From positions 868,001 to 932,000 of the forward strand of contig CAVRDF010000008.1 of the NCBI GenBank assembly GCA_963719805.1: a stretch of 64,000 nucleotides of DNA, read 5' to 3'. Of this stretch, positions 17,656 to 26,574 are shown one piece after another. The notes beneath the pieces are model-generated. The model ran no database searches. It saw only the letters and a program-made list of their open reading frames with translations, and had not been told where the DNA came from. This stretch comes from JAMXLO01 sp963719805. GTDB taxonomy: Bacteria > Pseudomonadota > Alphaproteobacteria > Acetobacterales > Acetobacteraceae. The position numbers and the translations under genes were made by a program. Position 1 is the first letter of the stretch. Each line of letters starts with the position of its first letter.

Positions 17656-18721
17656 CTACAGCTTCGCCATGACCAGCCGAGCGAAGTCCTCGGCCAGGCG
17701 CCATTTGGCCGATGTCCCGGTGGCGAATGTCAGCTCTTGCAGTCCATCATGTTCCAGTTCGCGTATCCGCGTGATCAGTTCGTCCGGCGTACCGATCAGG
17801 CAGGTATCGCGGATCAACTGCGCATCGATGAGTTCCGCCTCGCCGGGATGCAGCTTCGTGTAGTGGAACTCGTGCGTGCGGAAGTAGCGGGTCTCCGGCG
17901 GTGTCGCTTCCACCAGCGCGCAGTACGGCTTCCAAATGCGCTCCAGGAAAGCTGGCAGCTCGGCGCGGCCCTTCTGCACATCGTCGTAGAAATAGCCGAC
18001 ACTCGCCAGCACATTTGGACCAAGCGCCGCCTTGATGCGATCGGAGTTCGACCGCTTCGCCCGGCTGCAACACGGCCACACTGGTTAGCGCCGCGTTGCG
18101 GAAGCCGGTCATGTCGCGATTGATGCGGCTGGCACCCTGACGCGCATGCGCCAGCGCCTGGGCAACCGGAACGCCACGTGGCGGAATCGCGAACACCAGG
18201 CCGTCACCATACTCGCCAGCCAATGCCATCGCCCGCGGACCGAACCCTGAGACATAGAGCGGAATCTTCGGCTCCAGGTTCATGTACTTCCATTCGTGCA
18301 TCAGCATGCCGATCGGCTGCGTGACGCCGTTGAGCGTGTAGTCCACCTCCTTGCCACGCAGCAGTGCCGACAGCACGCGCAAATATTCGGCGTACTCGGC
18401 CATCTTCATCGGCCGCTGCCCCATGCTGCGCATTGCGGTATGACCAGTGCCAATGCCCAGGAACACGCGCCCCGGCGCCAGCCGGTTCAGCGTCGCCATC
18501 GCCGCCACTTGCACCGGCGGAATGCGCGTGCCGCAGATCGCCGTACCAGGACCGATGTGCAGCCGCCTGGTCTCGCGCGCGGCAAGCGCCAGCACCGCGT
18601 AGCAGTCGGAGAACAGCATCTGGCTATCGGTCACCCAGACCGAATCGTAACCGAGCGCCTCGGCATGGCTGAAGAAGCCGATCTCATCGATGTCGGCCAT
18701 GACGGTGAAGCCGAATTTCAT
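17656..18721 (-). pseudogene. LLM-class flavin-dependent oxidoreductase, frame broken near 18049
   Basis: Two overlapping minus-strand frames encode consecutive parts of one luciferase-like oxidoreductase. The first (from ATG 18721) gives residues 1 to about 225, with ADIDEIGFFSHAEALGYDSVW and FLGIGTGHTAMRSMG. The second continues the protein from about 18048 (SDRIKAALGPNVLASVGYFY) to the stop at 17656. Deleting one base, for example the G at 18049, joins them into a 354-residue protein of normal family length. After the break the first frame runs on as 90 or so nonsense residues. Either the gene is inactivated by a +1 insertion or the consensus has an error. The N-terminus resembles F420-dependent family members. 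Confidence 0.82.
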
Positions 18722-18757
18722 GCCAATCCCTCGAGTTCAGTGGTTCCTGGCGGTAGC

Positions 18758-18774
18758 TCTCTTTAACATAGAGA
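18758..18774. promoter_or_regulatory. Short inverted repeat between divergent genes
   Basis: TCTCT at 18758-18762 and AGAGA at 18770-18774 flank the AT-rich heptamer TTAACAT. It lies in the 146-base gap between the luciferase-like gene (minus) and gshB (plus), about 95 bases before gshB. A regulator site is possible; arms of only five bases make this weak. Confidence 0.25.
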
Positions 18775-18867
18775 ACACCGGGGATCACCGAGGGACCCGG
18801 ATATCGCCAGGTCAGTCGGTGGCCCTCGGTGCTGTCTGTGTTAAAATCGTCCTTTGGAGGGCCTGCC

Positions 18868-19848
18868 ATGCCACGCGCACTACGGGTCGCGGTCCAGATG
18901 GACCCGATCGAGCACATCAACATCGATGCCGACTCGACCTTTGCCCTGATGCTGGAAGCGCAGCAGCGCGGCCATTCGCTGTGGCACTACGACGTGCGCA
19001 ACATGGCGTTGCACGAGGGTGTCAAACGGCAGGGCGAACGCCGCGAGGAGCGGCTGTTCGCGCGCGCCCGTCCCGTCTCCGTGGAACGCAAGCGTGGCGC
19101 GCACTACGTGTTCGGCGAGAGCGCGCTGCTCGATCTCGCCAGCATGGATGTGGTGCTGATGCGGCAGGACCCGCCTTTCGACATGGCCTACATTACCGCC
19201 ACTCATCTGCTCGAACACATCCACCCTAAGACGTTGGTCGTGAACGACCCTGCCGCGGTGCGCAATGCGCCGGAGAAACTGCTCGTCACGCACTTCCCCG
19301 ACCTGATGCCGCCCACCATGATCACCTGGGATCTCGAGGCGGTCCGCTCATTCCGGCTCGAATACCAGGACATCATCGTCAAGCCGCTGTTCGGCAATGG
19401 TGGCGCCGGCGTGTTCCGCATCAAGCCAGATGATGAGAATCTGGGCGCATTGCTGGAGATGCATTTCGCGCGTTCGCGCGAGCCGCTGATGTTTCAGCGC
19501 TACGAGCCCGCAGTGCGTCAGGGCGACAAGCGCATCATCCTGGTGGATGGCGAGCCGGTTGGGGTGGTTAACCGCGTGCCGGCGGCAGGCGAGGCGCGCT
19601 CCAACATGCACGTCGGGGGGCGCCCGGAGAAATGCACGCTGAGTGCGCGCGATCGCGAGATCTGCGCCGCAATCGGTCCGACTCTGCGCGAACAGGGCAT
19701 GATCTTCGTCGGCATCGACGTCATCGGTGATTGGCTCACCGAGATCAACGTCACCTCGCCGACCGGCATCCAGGAGATCGACCGCTTCGACGGCATCAAC
19801 ATCTCGTCGATGATCTGGGAGCGCATCGAGGCGAAGCGAGGGAAATAA
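18868..19848 (+). CDS. gshB: Glutathione synthetase
   Basis: A 326-residue ATP-grasp ligase that joins gamma-glutamylcysteine and glycine to give glutathione. Visible marks are the N-terminal VAVQMDPIEHINIDADSTF, LMRQDPPFD around residue 105, VVNDPAAVRNAPEKL, VKPLFGNGGAGVFRI in the ATP-grasp fold, and the C-terminal EINVTSPTGIQEIDR. GGAGG at 18856-18860 is seven bases from ATG 18868. It is a single gene; the next one is convergent. No gshA in the window. Confidence 0.97.
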   Translation: MPRALRVAVQMDPIEHINIDADSTFALMLEAQQRGHSLWHYDVRNMALHEGVKRQGERREERLFARARPVSVERKRGAHYVFGESALLDLASMDVVLMRQDPPFDMAYITATHLLEHIHPKTLVVNDPAAVRNAPEKLLVTHFPDLMPPTMITWDLEAVRSFRLEYQDIIVKPLFGNGGAGVFRIKPDDENLGALLEMHFARSREPLMFQRYEPAVRQGDKRIILVDGEPVGVVNRVPAAGEARSNMHVGGRPEKCTLSARDREICAAIGPTLREQGMIFVGIDVIGDWLTEINVTSPTGIQEIDRFDGINISSMIWERIEAKRGK

Positions 19849-19868
19849 AACAGCGGCGGGAACGACCG

Positions 19869-20759
19869 CTACTCCGCCGCCGCGGGCTCCGTCTCTTCGG
19901 CTGACTTTCTCACCCGCAAGCGCCGTATCCGCCGTGGATCGGCATCCAGCACGCGGAACTCGATGCCAGACGGATGGCTGATCACCTCGCCCTTCGTCGG
20001 CACACGCCCGGCCAGTGTGAACACCAGTCCGCCCACGGTATCGATGTCGGCGTCGCGTTCTTCCTCGCTCAGCACTGGCCCCATGCGGGTCTCGAAGTCT
20101 TCCACCGGTAGCCGCGCATTCACATCCAGCGTGCCGTCGGCGCGTTCCACCATCATTGCCGCCTGCACCTCGTCGTGCTCGTCCGAGATGTCGCCGACAA
20201 TGGTTTCCACCAGATCCTCGATGGTGACCAGCCCATCGACGCCGCCGTATTCGTCGATCACCAGCGCCAGGTGCATACGCTGCTGGCGCATCTGCAACAG
20301 CAGATCGAGCACCGGCATCTGTGGCGCCACCATCAGCGGCCGGCGCAGGATCGCCTCGAGCGAGAACGCCTCGGCGCGCCCGACGAATGCATAGACGTCC
20401 TTGATGTGCACCATGCCCACGATGTCATCGAGCTGCTCGCGGTAAACCGGCAGCCGCGAGTGACCCTCGGCGCGTATTTGCTGCAGCGCCTGCTCCAGCG
20501 TCACATCGATGCGCATTGCCACGATGTCGGCGCGCGGCACCATCACATCGTCGGCGGTGGTTTCGCGCAGCCGCAGCACATTGGCGATCAGTGCCCGTTC
20601 CTGACGATCGAGTTCGGGCTGCTCGCCGGCGACCACCTGCTCTTCCGCCGCTTCTTGCACGAGTTCCGCAATCGACTCGCGCAGGCTGTGCTCCGGCTGC
20701 CGCCCGAGCATCTGGCGAAGCCGATCGAGCAGCGATGCGCGTCCGCCGTTTCCGCTCAT
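19869..20759 (-). CDS. CorC/HlyC-type CBS-domain protein
   Basis: A 296-residue cytoplasmic protein with two CBS domains (residues about 70-190, including VMVPRADIVAMR and HSRLPVYRE) followed by a CorC_HlyC transporter-associated domain (about 205-285, with DTVGGLVFTLAGRVPTKGE). It lacks the DUF21 membrane domain, as in E. coli CorC, and is linked to magnesium/cobalt efflux or envelope homeostasis. Its start overlaps the stop of ybeY by four bases (ATGA), completing a phoH-ybeY-corC unit that is conserved in many Proteobacteria. Confidence 0.9.
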   Translation of the reverse strand: MSGNGGRASLLDRLRQMLGRQPEHSLRESIAELVQEAAEEQVVAGEQPELDRQERALIANVLRLRETTADDVMVPRADIVAMRIDVTLEQALQQIRAEGHSRLPVYREQLDDIVGMVHIKDVYAFVGRAEAFSLEAILRRPLMVAPQMPVLDLLLQMRQQRMHLALVIDEYGGVDGLVTIEDLVETIVGDISDEHDEVQAAMMVERADGTLDVNARLPVEDFETRMGPVLSEEERDADIDTVGGLVFTLAGRVPTKGEVISHPSGIEFRVLDADPRRIRRLRVRKSAEETEPAAAE

Positions 20760-21214
20760 ACGCGCTTCCAGGGGTTTGGCACGCGCAGCCGGTGCAGAAT
20801 GCGGGCCTCCGCGAGTTCCATCCGTCGAGCCTCGCCGGGATGGTGATGGTCATGGCCCGCCAGATGCAGCGCGCCATGCACCACCAGATGCGCCAGGTGG
20901 TGCGCCGGGCGGCGCCCTGCGGCGGCGGCCTCGCGGCGGATCACCCCGAGCGCCAGCAGCATCTCCGGCGCCGGCGCGGTGTAAGTCAGCACATTCGTCG
21001 GCTTGTCGCGTCCGCGATGCAGCGCATTCAACCGCCGCACCGTCCGATCGTTTGCCAGCACAACGGTACCCCGGACACCCGCCATCCGCGCGGCGCGCGT
21101 CGCCACGGCTTCCACATGGCGGACCAACCGTCGCCACCCCGGCTCGGCTACAATGACGCTAACCTGGTCCTGGATCCCCGCTCGAGCGGGGCCTCTACTT
21201 GCCTCGGGGTCCAT
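20756..21214 (-). CDS. ybeY: Endoribonuclease YbeY (rRNA maturation and quality control)
   Basis: A 152-residue zinc-dependent endoribonuclease that processes the 16S rRNA 3' end and acts in ribosome quality control. The metal motif HGALHLAGHDH near residue 115 is complete. The central LNALHRGRDKPTNVLTY is the family block before it. The start codon is uncertain: ATG 21214, four bases beyond the phoH stop, is the longest reading and its first dozen residues look poorly conserved. It overlaps the downstream CBS-domain gene. Confidence 0.93.
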   Translation of the reverse strand: MDPEASRGPARAGIQDQVSVIVAEPGWRRLVRHVEAVATRAARMAGVRGTVVLANDRTVRRLNALHRGRDKPTNVLTYTAPAPEMLLALGVIRREAAAAGRRPAHHLAHLVVHGALHLAGHDHHHPGEARRMELAEARILHRLRVPNPWKRV

Positions 21215-21217
21215 CGC

Positions 21218-22267
21218 CTATTTGCCGGTCCCGTCAGTCTCGCCGCGCCGGCGCGCCTCTCGCCGCTTGTCGCCCTCGGCCGCGGCGCGCTGATCATACG
21301 CATCGACGATACGCGCAACCAGCGGGTGACGCACCACATCCCGCTTGTCCAGCCGGACCACCCCAATGCCGGCTAAGCCTTCCAGCGTGTCCAATGCATC
21401 GCGCAGGCCCGAACGCGTGCCCGCCGGCAGGTCAACCTGGGTCAGGTCGCCAGTGATCACCATCCGTGTGCCCTCTCCCATTCGGGTCAGCCACATCTTC
21501 ATCTGCACCGCGGTGGTGTTCTGTGCCTCATCGAGAATGGCATAGGCATGCGCCAGGGTACGGCCACGCATGAACGCCAGCGGCGCCACCTCGATCTCGC
21601 CGTTGGTCAGCCGGCGCATCACCTGATCAGCTGGCATCATGTCGTGCAGCGCGTCGTAGAGCGGGCGCAGGTAGGGATCGACTTTCTCCTTCATGTCGCC
21701 CGGCAGGAACCCGAGCCGTTCGCCAGCCTCCACCGCGGGACGCGACAGCACGATGCGATCGACCTTGCTGGCCTGTAGCATCGCCACCGCCTGAGCCACG
21801 GCGAGATACGTCTTGCCGGTCCCGGCGGGACCGACTCCAAACACCATGTCATGCGAGGCAAGCGCCTCGATATATGCCGCCTGGCCAGGGCTGCGAGGTC
21901 CCACCGCGCCGCGCCGCGTCCGGATCGCCGGCACGTCCGACAGCGGCAGACGAGGATCGTTATCGTCCGCCAAACGGATCGCCGCTTCCACCTCGGGCCG
22001 GCCGACGCTTTCGCCGCGCTCCAGCCGCCGCCACAGACCTTCCAGCGCTGCCTGCGCGACATCGACCCGCGACGCCTCGCCGCTGATCGCGACCCGATTG
22101 CCGCGACAGGCGACGCGGACGCCAAGCGCCTGCTCGATGCGGACCAGGTGACGGTCGTGATCGCCTACCAGCAACTGCAACAGCGTGTTGTCACTGAATT
22201 GGAGAGTCACGGCCTTGCCGGATGCGGTCGCGGATTGGATCGTCGGGATCGTGCTGGCGTGGCTCAA
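21218..22267 (-). CDS. phoH: PhoH-like ATPase/helicase-related protein
   Basis: A 349-residue PhoH family P-loop protein. After an N-terminal KH-like region comes Walker A GPAGTGKTYLA near residue 150, the family block RPAVEAGERLGFLPGD, Walker B AYAILDEAQNT, and ITGDLTQVDLP. PhoH proteins are RNA-linked ATPases that pair with YbeY. The ATG overlaps the miaB stop (22264-22267), and the stop lies three bases before ybeY, so miaB-phoH-ybeY-corC form one compact transcript. Confidence 0.95.
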   Translation of the reverse strand: MSHASTIPTIQSATASGKAVTLQFSDNTLLQLLVGDHDRHLVRIEQALGVRVACRGNRVAISGEASRVDVAQAALEGLWRRLERGESVGRPEVEAAIRLADDNDPRLPLSDVPAIRTRRGAVGPRSPGQAAYIEALASHDMVFGVGPAGTGKTYLAVAQAVAMLQASKVDRIVLSRPAVEAGERLGFLPGDMKEKVDPYLRPLYDALHDMMPADQVMRRLTNGEIEVAPLAFMRGRTLAHAYAILDEAQNTTAVQMKMWLTRMGEGTRMVITGDLTQVDLPAGTRSGLRDALDTLEGLAGIGVVRLDKRDVVRHPLVARIVDAYDQRAAAEGDKRREARRRGETDGTGK

Positions 22268-23595
22268 GCGCAGGCTCTCTCCTCAATGAGGGTTGCTGAC
22301 AGAGAATTGGGGAGTGCGGCGGCGATCTGCACGAGGTTTTCTTGGCCGATGAGGTGTTGCGGCCCCGTCACGTGCACCGGCTGGAGAAACGGCGAACGCC
22401 CTGCGACCTGCCCGGGATGCCGTCCCGGCCCAGTGAACAGCACCGGCAAGGTCTGACCGACGCAGCTGGTGTTGAACCGGGCCTGTTGCTCGCGGAGCAA
22501 CGCCTGCAACTTGGCCAGCCGACGGTCTTTTTCCGCTTCCAGAAGCTGCGGCAGGCCAGCGGCCGGCGTGCCGGGGCGCGATGAGTATTTGAAGCTGAAC
22601 GCCTGGGCGAAGCCGATATCGCGCACCAATGCCAGCGTGGCCTGGAAGTCCGCCTCGGTCTCCCCGGGATGGCCGACGATGAAGTCGGACGACAGCGCCA
22701 GATCTGGCCGGGCAATCCGCAGCTTTTCGGCCAGCCGCAGGTACTCGAGCGCTGTGTGCCCGCGGTTCATCGCCTTCAGGATGCGATCCGAGCCGGATTG
22801 GACGGGCAGATGCAGGAAGGGCATCAGGGACGGAAGGTCGCGGTGCGCCGCAATCAGAGCTTCATCCATGTCGCGCGGGTGCGACGTGGTGTAGCGCAGC
22901 CGCAGCAGGCCCGGCAGTTCAGCCAGCGCACGGAGCAGGCGCCCCAACCCCCAGCCGTCGCCGTGCCAGGCATTCACATTCTGGCCCAACAGGGTGATCT
23001 CGCGTGCACCCTGCTCTATCAGCCGCTTCGCCTCGGCGATCACTGCTGCCGGCGGACGGCTCTGCTCGGCGCCTCGCGTATATGGCACAACACAGAAGCT
23101 GCAGAACTTGTCGCAGCCCTCCTGGATGGTGAGGAATGCGGTGACACCTTGCGGCGCGGCGGAATCAGGCAGGAAGTCGAACTTATCCTCCGCCGGAAAG
23201 TCGGTCTCGATCACCGCTTCTCCGGCACGCGCGGCACGCGCGACCATTTCCGGCAGCCGGTGATAGGTCTGCGGCCCGAGGACCATATCGACATACGGCG
23301 CACGAGCCAGGATCTGCTCGCCTTCCGCCTGTGCCACACAACCGGCGACCGCCAAGATCATGCGACCGCCGGAAGCCGCGCGCTTTTCCTGCAGGCGCCG
23401 CAGCCGGCCCAGTTCGGAAAACACCTTCTCAGCCGCCTTGTCGCGAATGTGGCAGGTGTTGAGGATGACCATGTCGGAGCCGTCGGGCTCGGCTGACGGC
23501 GCATAGCCAAGCGGGGCCAACACATCGGCCATCCGGCCGCTGTCATACACGTTCATCTGGCAGCCCCAGGTGATGACGTGCAACCGCTTCATCAA
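22264..23595 (-). CDS. miaB: tRNA-2-methylthio-N6-dimethylallyladenosine synthase MiaB
   Basis: A 443-residue radical-SAM methylthiotransferase that adds the methylthio group to A37 of tRNAs. The N-terminal UPF0004 domain carries three cysteines (GCQMN, NTCHIR, VAGCVAQ) for the auxiliary cluster; the radical-SAM cluster motif is CDKFCSFC at about residue 160. A TRAM domain follows at the C-terminus. An MMK start at 23595 is given; the second Met is equally possible. It is the first gene of the miaB-phoH-ybeY-corC cluster. Confidence 0.97.
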   Translation of the reverse strand: MMKRLHVITWGCQMNVYDSGRMADVLAPLGYAPSAEPDGSDMVILNTCHIRDKAAEKVFSELGRLRRLQEKRAASGGRMILAVAGCVAQAEGEQILARAPYVDMVLGPQTYHRLPEMVARAARAGEAVIETDFPAEDKFDFLPDSAAPQGVTAFLTIQEGCDKFCSFCVVPYTRGAEQSRPPAAVIAEAKRLIEQGAREITLLGQNVNAWHGDGWGLGRLLRALAELPGLLRLRYTTSHPRDMDEALIAAHRDLPSLMPFLHLPVQSGSDRILKAMNRGHTALEYLRLAEKLRIARPDLALSSDFIVGHPGETEADFQATLALVRDIGFAQAFSFKYSSRPGTPAAGLPQLLEAEKDRRLAKLQALLREQQARFNTSCVGQTLPVLFTGPGRHPGQVAGRSPFLQPVHVTGPQHLIGQENLVQIAAALPNSLSATLIEERACA

Positions 23596-23731
23596 TCAAT
23601 GCACTCCCGCCAAAAGGGCGGGAGGTATCGTCGGGCGGAACGGTCCGGTCAAGCGCGGCAGCGCTGGCTGATCTCCTTGCTCGCGCGGCAGTCTGGCAGG
23701 AAACACCGTCCTCCTGTCAACCAATTACGCT

Positions 23732-24667
23732 TCAGGCGTAGGCCGGCTCCGCCACGGACCCAGGATAAGGCGCCGCCACCTCGATCGGACGGTTCTGCCG
23801 CAGGCGCGACGCACCGTCGGCGACCGCCTGCCAGACCGCCTGCGCCAGCGCCTTGCGGCTGGCAAAATCGAGCGGATTGAGCGGGGGATGCAGCAATACG
23901 CTGACGCGCAGGCCGCGATATTGCGCGAAGCGCCAGAAGTGCGACGCCAGGTCCATGTCGCCATACCAGGCAAATACGGGGCGGCTGGCACGCCCGGTCG
24001 GCAGTCCGCCCAACCGGTCGTAGACCACCGACACTGGCTGGATCAGGGGCGGGTCGTCTCCTTCGGCAACGGCAAAGAACGCGCTGCGAAACGGCAGAAC
24101 GCGCGATCCGTCGGATGTGGTGCCCTCTGGGAACAGCATCAGATTGTCACCCGCCGCAAGGCGGTCGCGCATCAGGTCGCGTTCGCGGCCAGTCGCCTGA
24201 CGCTGGCGTGATATGAAGACCGTCCGTCCAAGCCGGGCGATGGTGCCTACCACCGGCCAGACGCCCACTTCGTGCTTCGAGACGAAGCAGGTTTCCAGAC
24301 GGCCACCCAACACTGGAATATCCAGCCACGACGAATGATTCGAAACGAACACCACCGCTCGTCCACGTGCGTTCGCGGGTGTCCCGACGATGCGCACGCG
24401 AAGCCCGAGCAGCCGGCAGACCACCGCCCAGTAGCAACGGGCAAGCACGACCTTGGGGCGCCCCGGTAACATCACGCAGATCGTCTGGACCACCATGCAT
24501 GGAAGGGTCCACAACAGCACGCCACCACCACGGCAGACGACCCGCATTGGCCGCAACAGCCCTCGGCGCATGACCGGTGACAGCATGCCATCGATTGGAT
24601 ACCCGGCCTGCGCCAACATCGGGCGGCGCGCACGCAATCGACTCGGACGACGGGCGGTTTCCCTCAT
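23732..24667 (-). CDS. 1-acyl-sn-glycerol-3-phosphate acyltransferase (PlsC family)
   Basis: A 311-residue membrane acyltransferase that makes phosphatidic acid from lysophosphatidic acid. The catalytic NHSSWLD (HX4D) is near residue 115 and the substrate-binding FPEGTTSDG near 180, with one to two hydrophobic helices before residue 80. The N-terminal 40 residues are basic and poorly constrained, so the true start may be one of the Met codons further in (for example residue 28). It is divergent from tamA; the 125 bases between hold both control regions. Confidence 0.88.
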   Translation of the reverse strand: MRETARRPSRLRARRPMLAQAGYPIDGMLSPVMRRGLLRPMRVVCRGGGVLLWTLPCMVVQTICVMLPGRPKVVLARCYWAVVCRLLGLRVRIVGTPANARGRAVVFVSNHSSWLDIPVLGGRLETCFVSKHEVGVWPVVGTIARLGRTVFISRQRQATGRERDLMRDRLAAGDNLMLFPEGTTSDGSRVLPFRSAFFAVAEGDDPPLIQPVSVVYDRLGGLPTGRASRPVFAWYGDMDLASHFWRFAQYRGLRVSVLLHPPLNPLDFASRKALAQAVWQAVADGASRLRQNRPIEVAAPYPGSVAEPAYA

Positions 24668-24792
24668 GCCTGACGCGGATAGCTCGCTTACAGTTTCCTA
24701 ACAATGGCGCAACCGTGACACTTACCGGAACACTGGCCGACTAACCTGACCCAAATGCGCGCCGCTCAATTCTCGATTCTGCTGCGATCACA

Positions 24793-26574
24793 TTGCTTTT
24801 CAGCCCGCTGGCGCGGGCCGCCACCCCTCAGCCGTATGAAGTCACGCTGAAGCCGACGGGCCAGTCCGGCTTGGATCAGGCGGTTCACGATGCGTCGCAA
24901 CTTGTGTCCCTGCGCGAAAAAGCGCCGGTTGGACCATTCGCGCTGGTGACACGGGCGCGGGACGATACGGCCAGGTTCGCGACCGCCTTGCACAGCTTCG
25001 GCTACTACAAGGGAACGGTGACCCTGACGATTGACGGGCATTCGATCGAAGACCCTACTTTGCCAGATCTGCTGGACAAGGCTCCCGAGAAGCCTCCAGT
25101 CCCCGTTGCGGTCAGTTTCGACCTGGGACCGCAATTCCATCTGGGAAAGATCACCATCGATGGCGATGTCCCCGATGCGGCTCGGACGCAACTAGGCCTT
25201 ACTGTGGGTGCTCCTGCGCTGGCGGCGGAGGTGCTAACCGCGCAGCAGCGCCTCCTCACTGCAACACGTGAAGCAGGCTACCCATTGGCAAAGGTCGACC
25301 TGCCTCCGGTCACTTTGCGGCCAGCGGATAATATGCTCGATGTGACCTTTCATGCCGAAACCGGACCCCATGCCAACATTGGTGCGATCAACGTCACGGG
25401 CCTCAAGACTGTAAACGAGGCATATGTCCGTCAGCGCCTGTTGCTGCACCAGGGCGAACAATTCAGTCCTGCCGCAATCGAGAAGGCGCGCACGGACCTC
25501 GCGGCCATCGGCGTATTTTCCGTGGTGCGGATGGAACCGGCGGACCAACTCGACCCGGATGGCACGATCCCAATCACCATCGACGTCAGCGAGAGACCAC
25601 TGCATGCCGTCGACGTGGGTGCCGCATATTCCACCGATCTCGGCATCAACCTCAATGCCGGCTGGCATGACCGCAATCTGTTCGGCGACGCAGAACAACT
25701 CAACATCACGGGTGGCGTGCAGCTTGGCGGCAATGCCGTGAAAAAGCCCGGCTACAATTTCGGCATCCAATTCATCAAGCCGGACTTCCTCGCCCGCGAC
25801 CAGGCGTTGGAAATCGATCTGGATGCAGTGAAGCAGAGCCTGGAGGCATACGACCAGCGCGCGCTGATGCAGAAGATCGAAATCGAGCGCAAGCTGTCCG
25901 AACATTGGACCATCAGCTACGGGCTGAGCGGCGAACAGGAGGACATCACCCAGCAAGGTGTCAGTGCGCGCTACAATCTCATTGGTCTGCCGCTATCGGC
26001 AAAATATGACAACACGAACAGCTTGTTGGATCCGACGAACGGCTTCCGCCTGGCGATGCTGCTGACGCCCACCCAATCACTCGGTCACGGCAGCGCGACC
26101 TTCATGATCGGCCAGCTCAGCGGTTCGGCTTATTTCGATCTCAGCGGCAGCGGGCGCACGGTGGTGGCGACCCGCGGGCTGGTAGGCAAGGCGTTTGGTG
26201 CGGACGAGTTCGGCCTGCCGCCGGACCAACGTTTCTATGCCGGAGGATCGGCAACGGTGCGCGGCTTCCGCTACCAGTCGATCGGACCCCAGTTCCCCGA
26301 CGGCAACCCCGTGGGCGGCACCGCCATCAGCGCCGGTTCGATCGAGTTGCGCCAGCGCATCCTCGAGAATTACGGCTTCGTGACCTTCATAGATGCCGGG
26401 CAGGTGACCGCAAATGGAGCACCTTTTACCAGTAACTGGCGCGTGGGAGCCGGCATTGGGGCGCGGTATTACACCTCGATCGGCCCAATTCGTCTCGATG
26501 TCGCAATACCATTGAACCGACAGCCCCATGGCGACGCTTTCGAATTGTATATCGGCATAGGGCAGGCATTCTGA
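24793..26574 (+). CDS. tamA: Outer-membrane translocation/assembly protein TamA (signal peptide probably out of frame)
   Basis: An Omp85-family protein: three POTRA domains (about residues 20-255, with SFGYYKGTVTLTIDG and FSVVRMEPADQLDPDG) and a C-terminal 16-strand barrel ending in an aromatic residue, with GGSATVRGFRY as the barrel signature. TamA and TamB move lipids and autotransporters between membranes. The intact frame begins at TTG 24793 and lacks a usable signal peptide. The ATG at 24755 starts MRAAQFSILL in another frame; one missing base near 24784 would join it to AITLLFSPLARAA and give a perfect Sec signal and a 606-residue protein. It overlaps tamB by one base. Confidence 0.9.
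   Translation: MLFSPLARAATPQPYEVTLKPTGQSGLDQAVHDASQLVSLREKAPVGPFALVTRARDDTARFATALHSFGYYKGTVTLTIDGHSIEDPTLPDLLDKAPEKPPVPVAVSFDLGPQFHLGKITIDGDVPDAARTQLGLTVGAPALAAEVLTAQQRLLTATREAGYPLAKVDLPPVTLRPADNMLDVTFHAETGPHANIGAINVTGLKTVNEAYVRQRLLLHQGEQFSPAAIEKARTDLAAIGVFSVVRMEPADQLDPDGTIPITIDVSERPLHAVDVGAAYSTDLGINLNAGWHDRNLFGDAEQLNITGGVQLGGNAVKKPGYNFGIQFIKPDFLARDQALEIDLDAVKQSLEAYDQRALMQKIEIERKLSEHWTISYGLSGEQEDITQQGVSARYNLIGLPLSAKYDNTNSLLDPTNGFRLAMLLTPTQSLGHGSATFMIGQLSGSAYFDLSGSGRTVVATRGLVGKAFGADEFGLPPDQRFYAGGSATVRGFRYQSIGPQFPDGNPVGGTAISAGSIELRQRILENYGFVTFIDAGQVTANGAPFTSNWRVGAGIGARYYTSIGPIRLDVAIPLNRQPHGDAFELYIGIGQAF

Noticed and set aside
16606..18123. A 505-codon plus-strand frame across the MFS gene and the luciferase-like gene
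   Set aside because: It is read out of frame with the recognisable transporter and opposite to the luciferase-like gene, and is rich in Arg and His.
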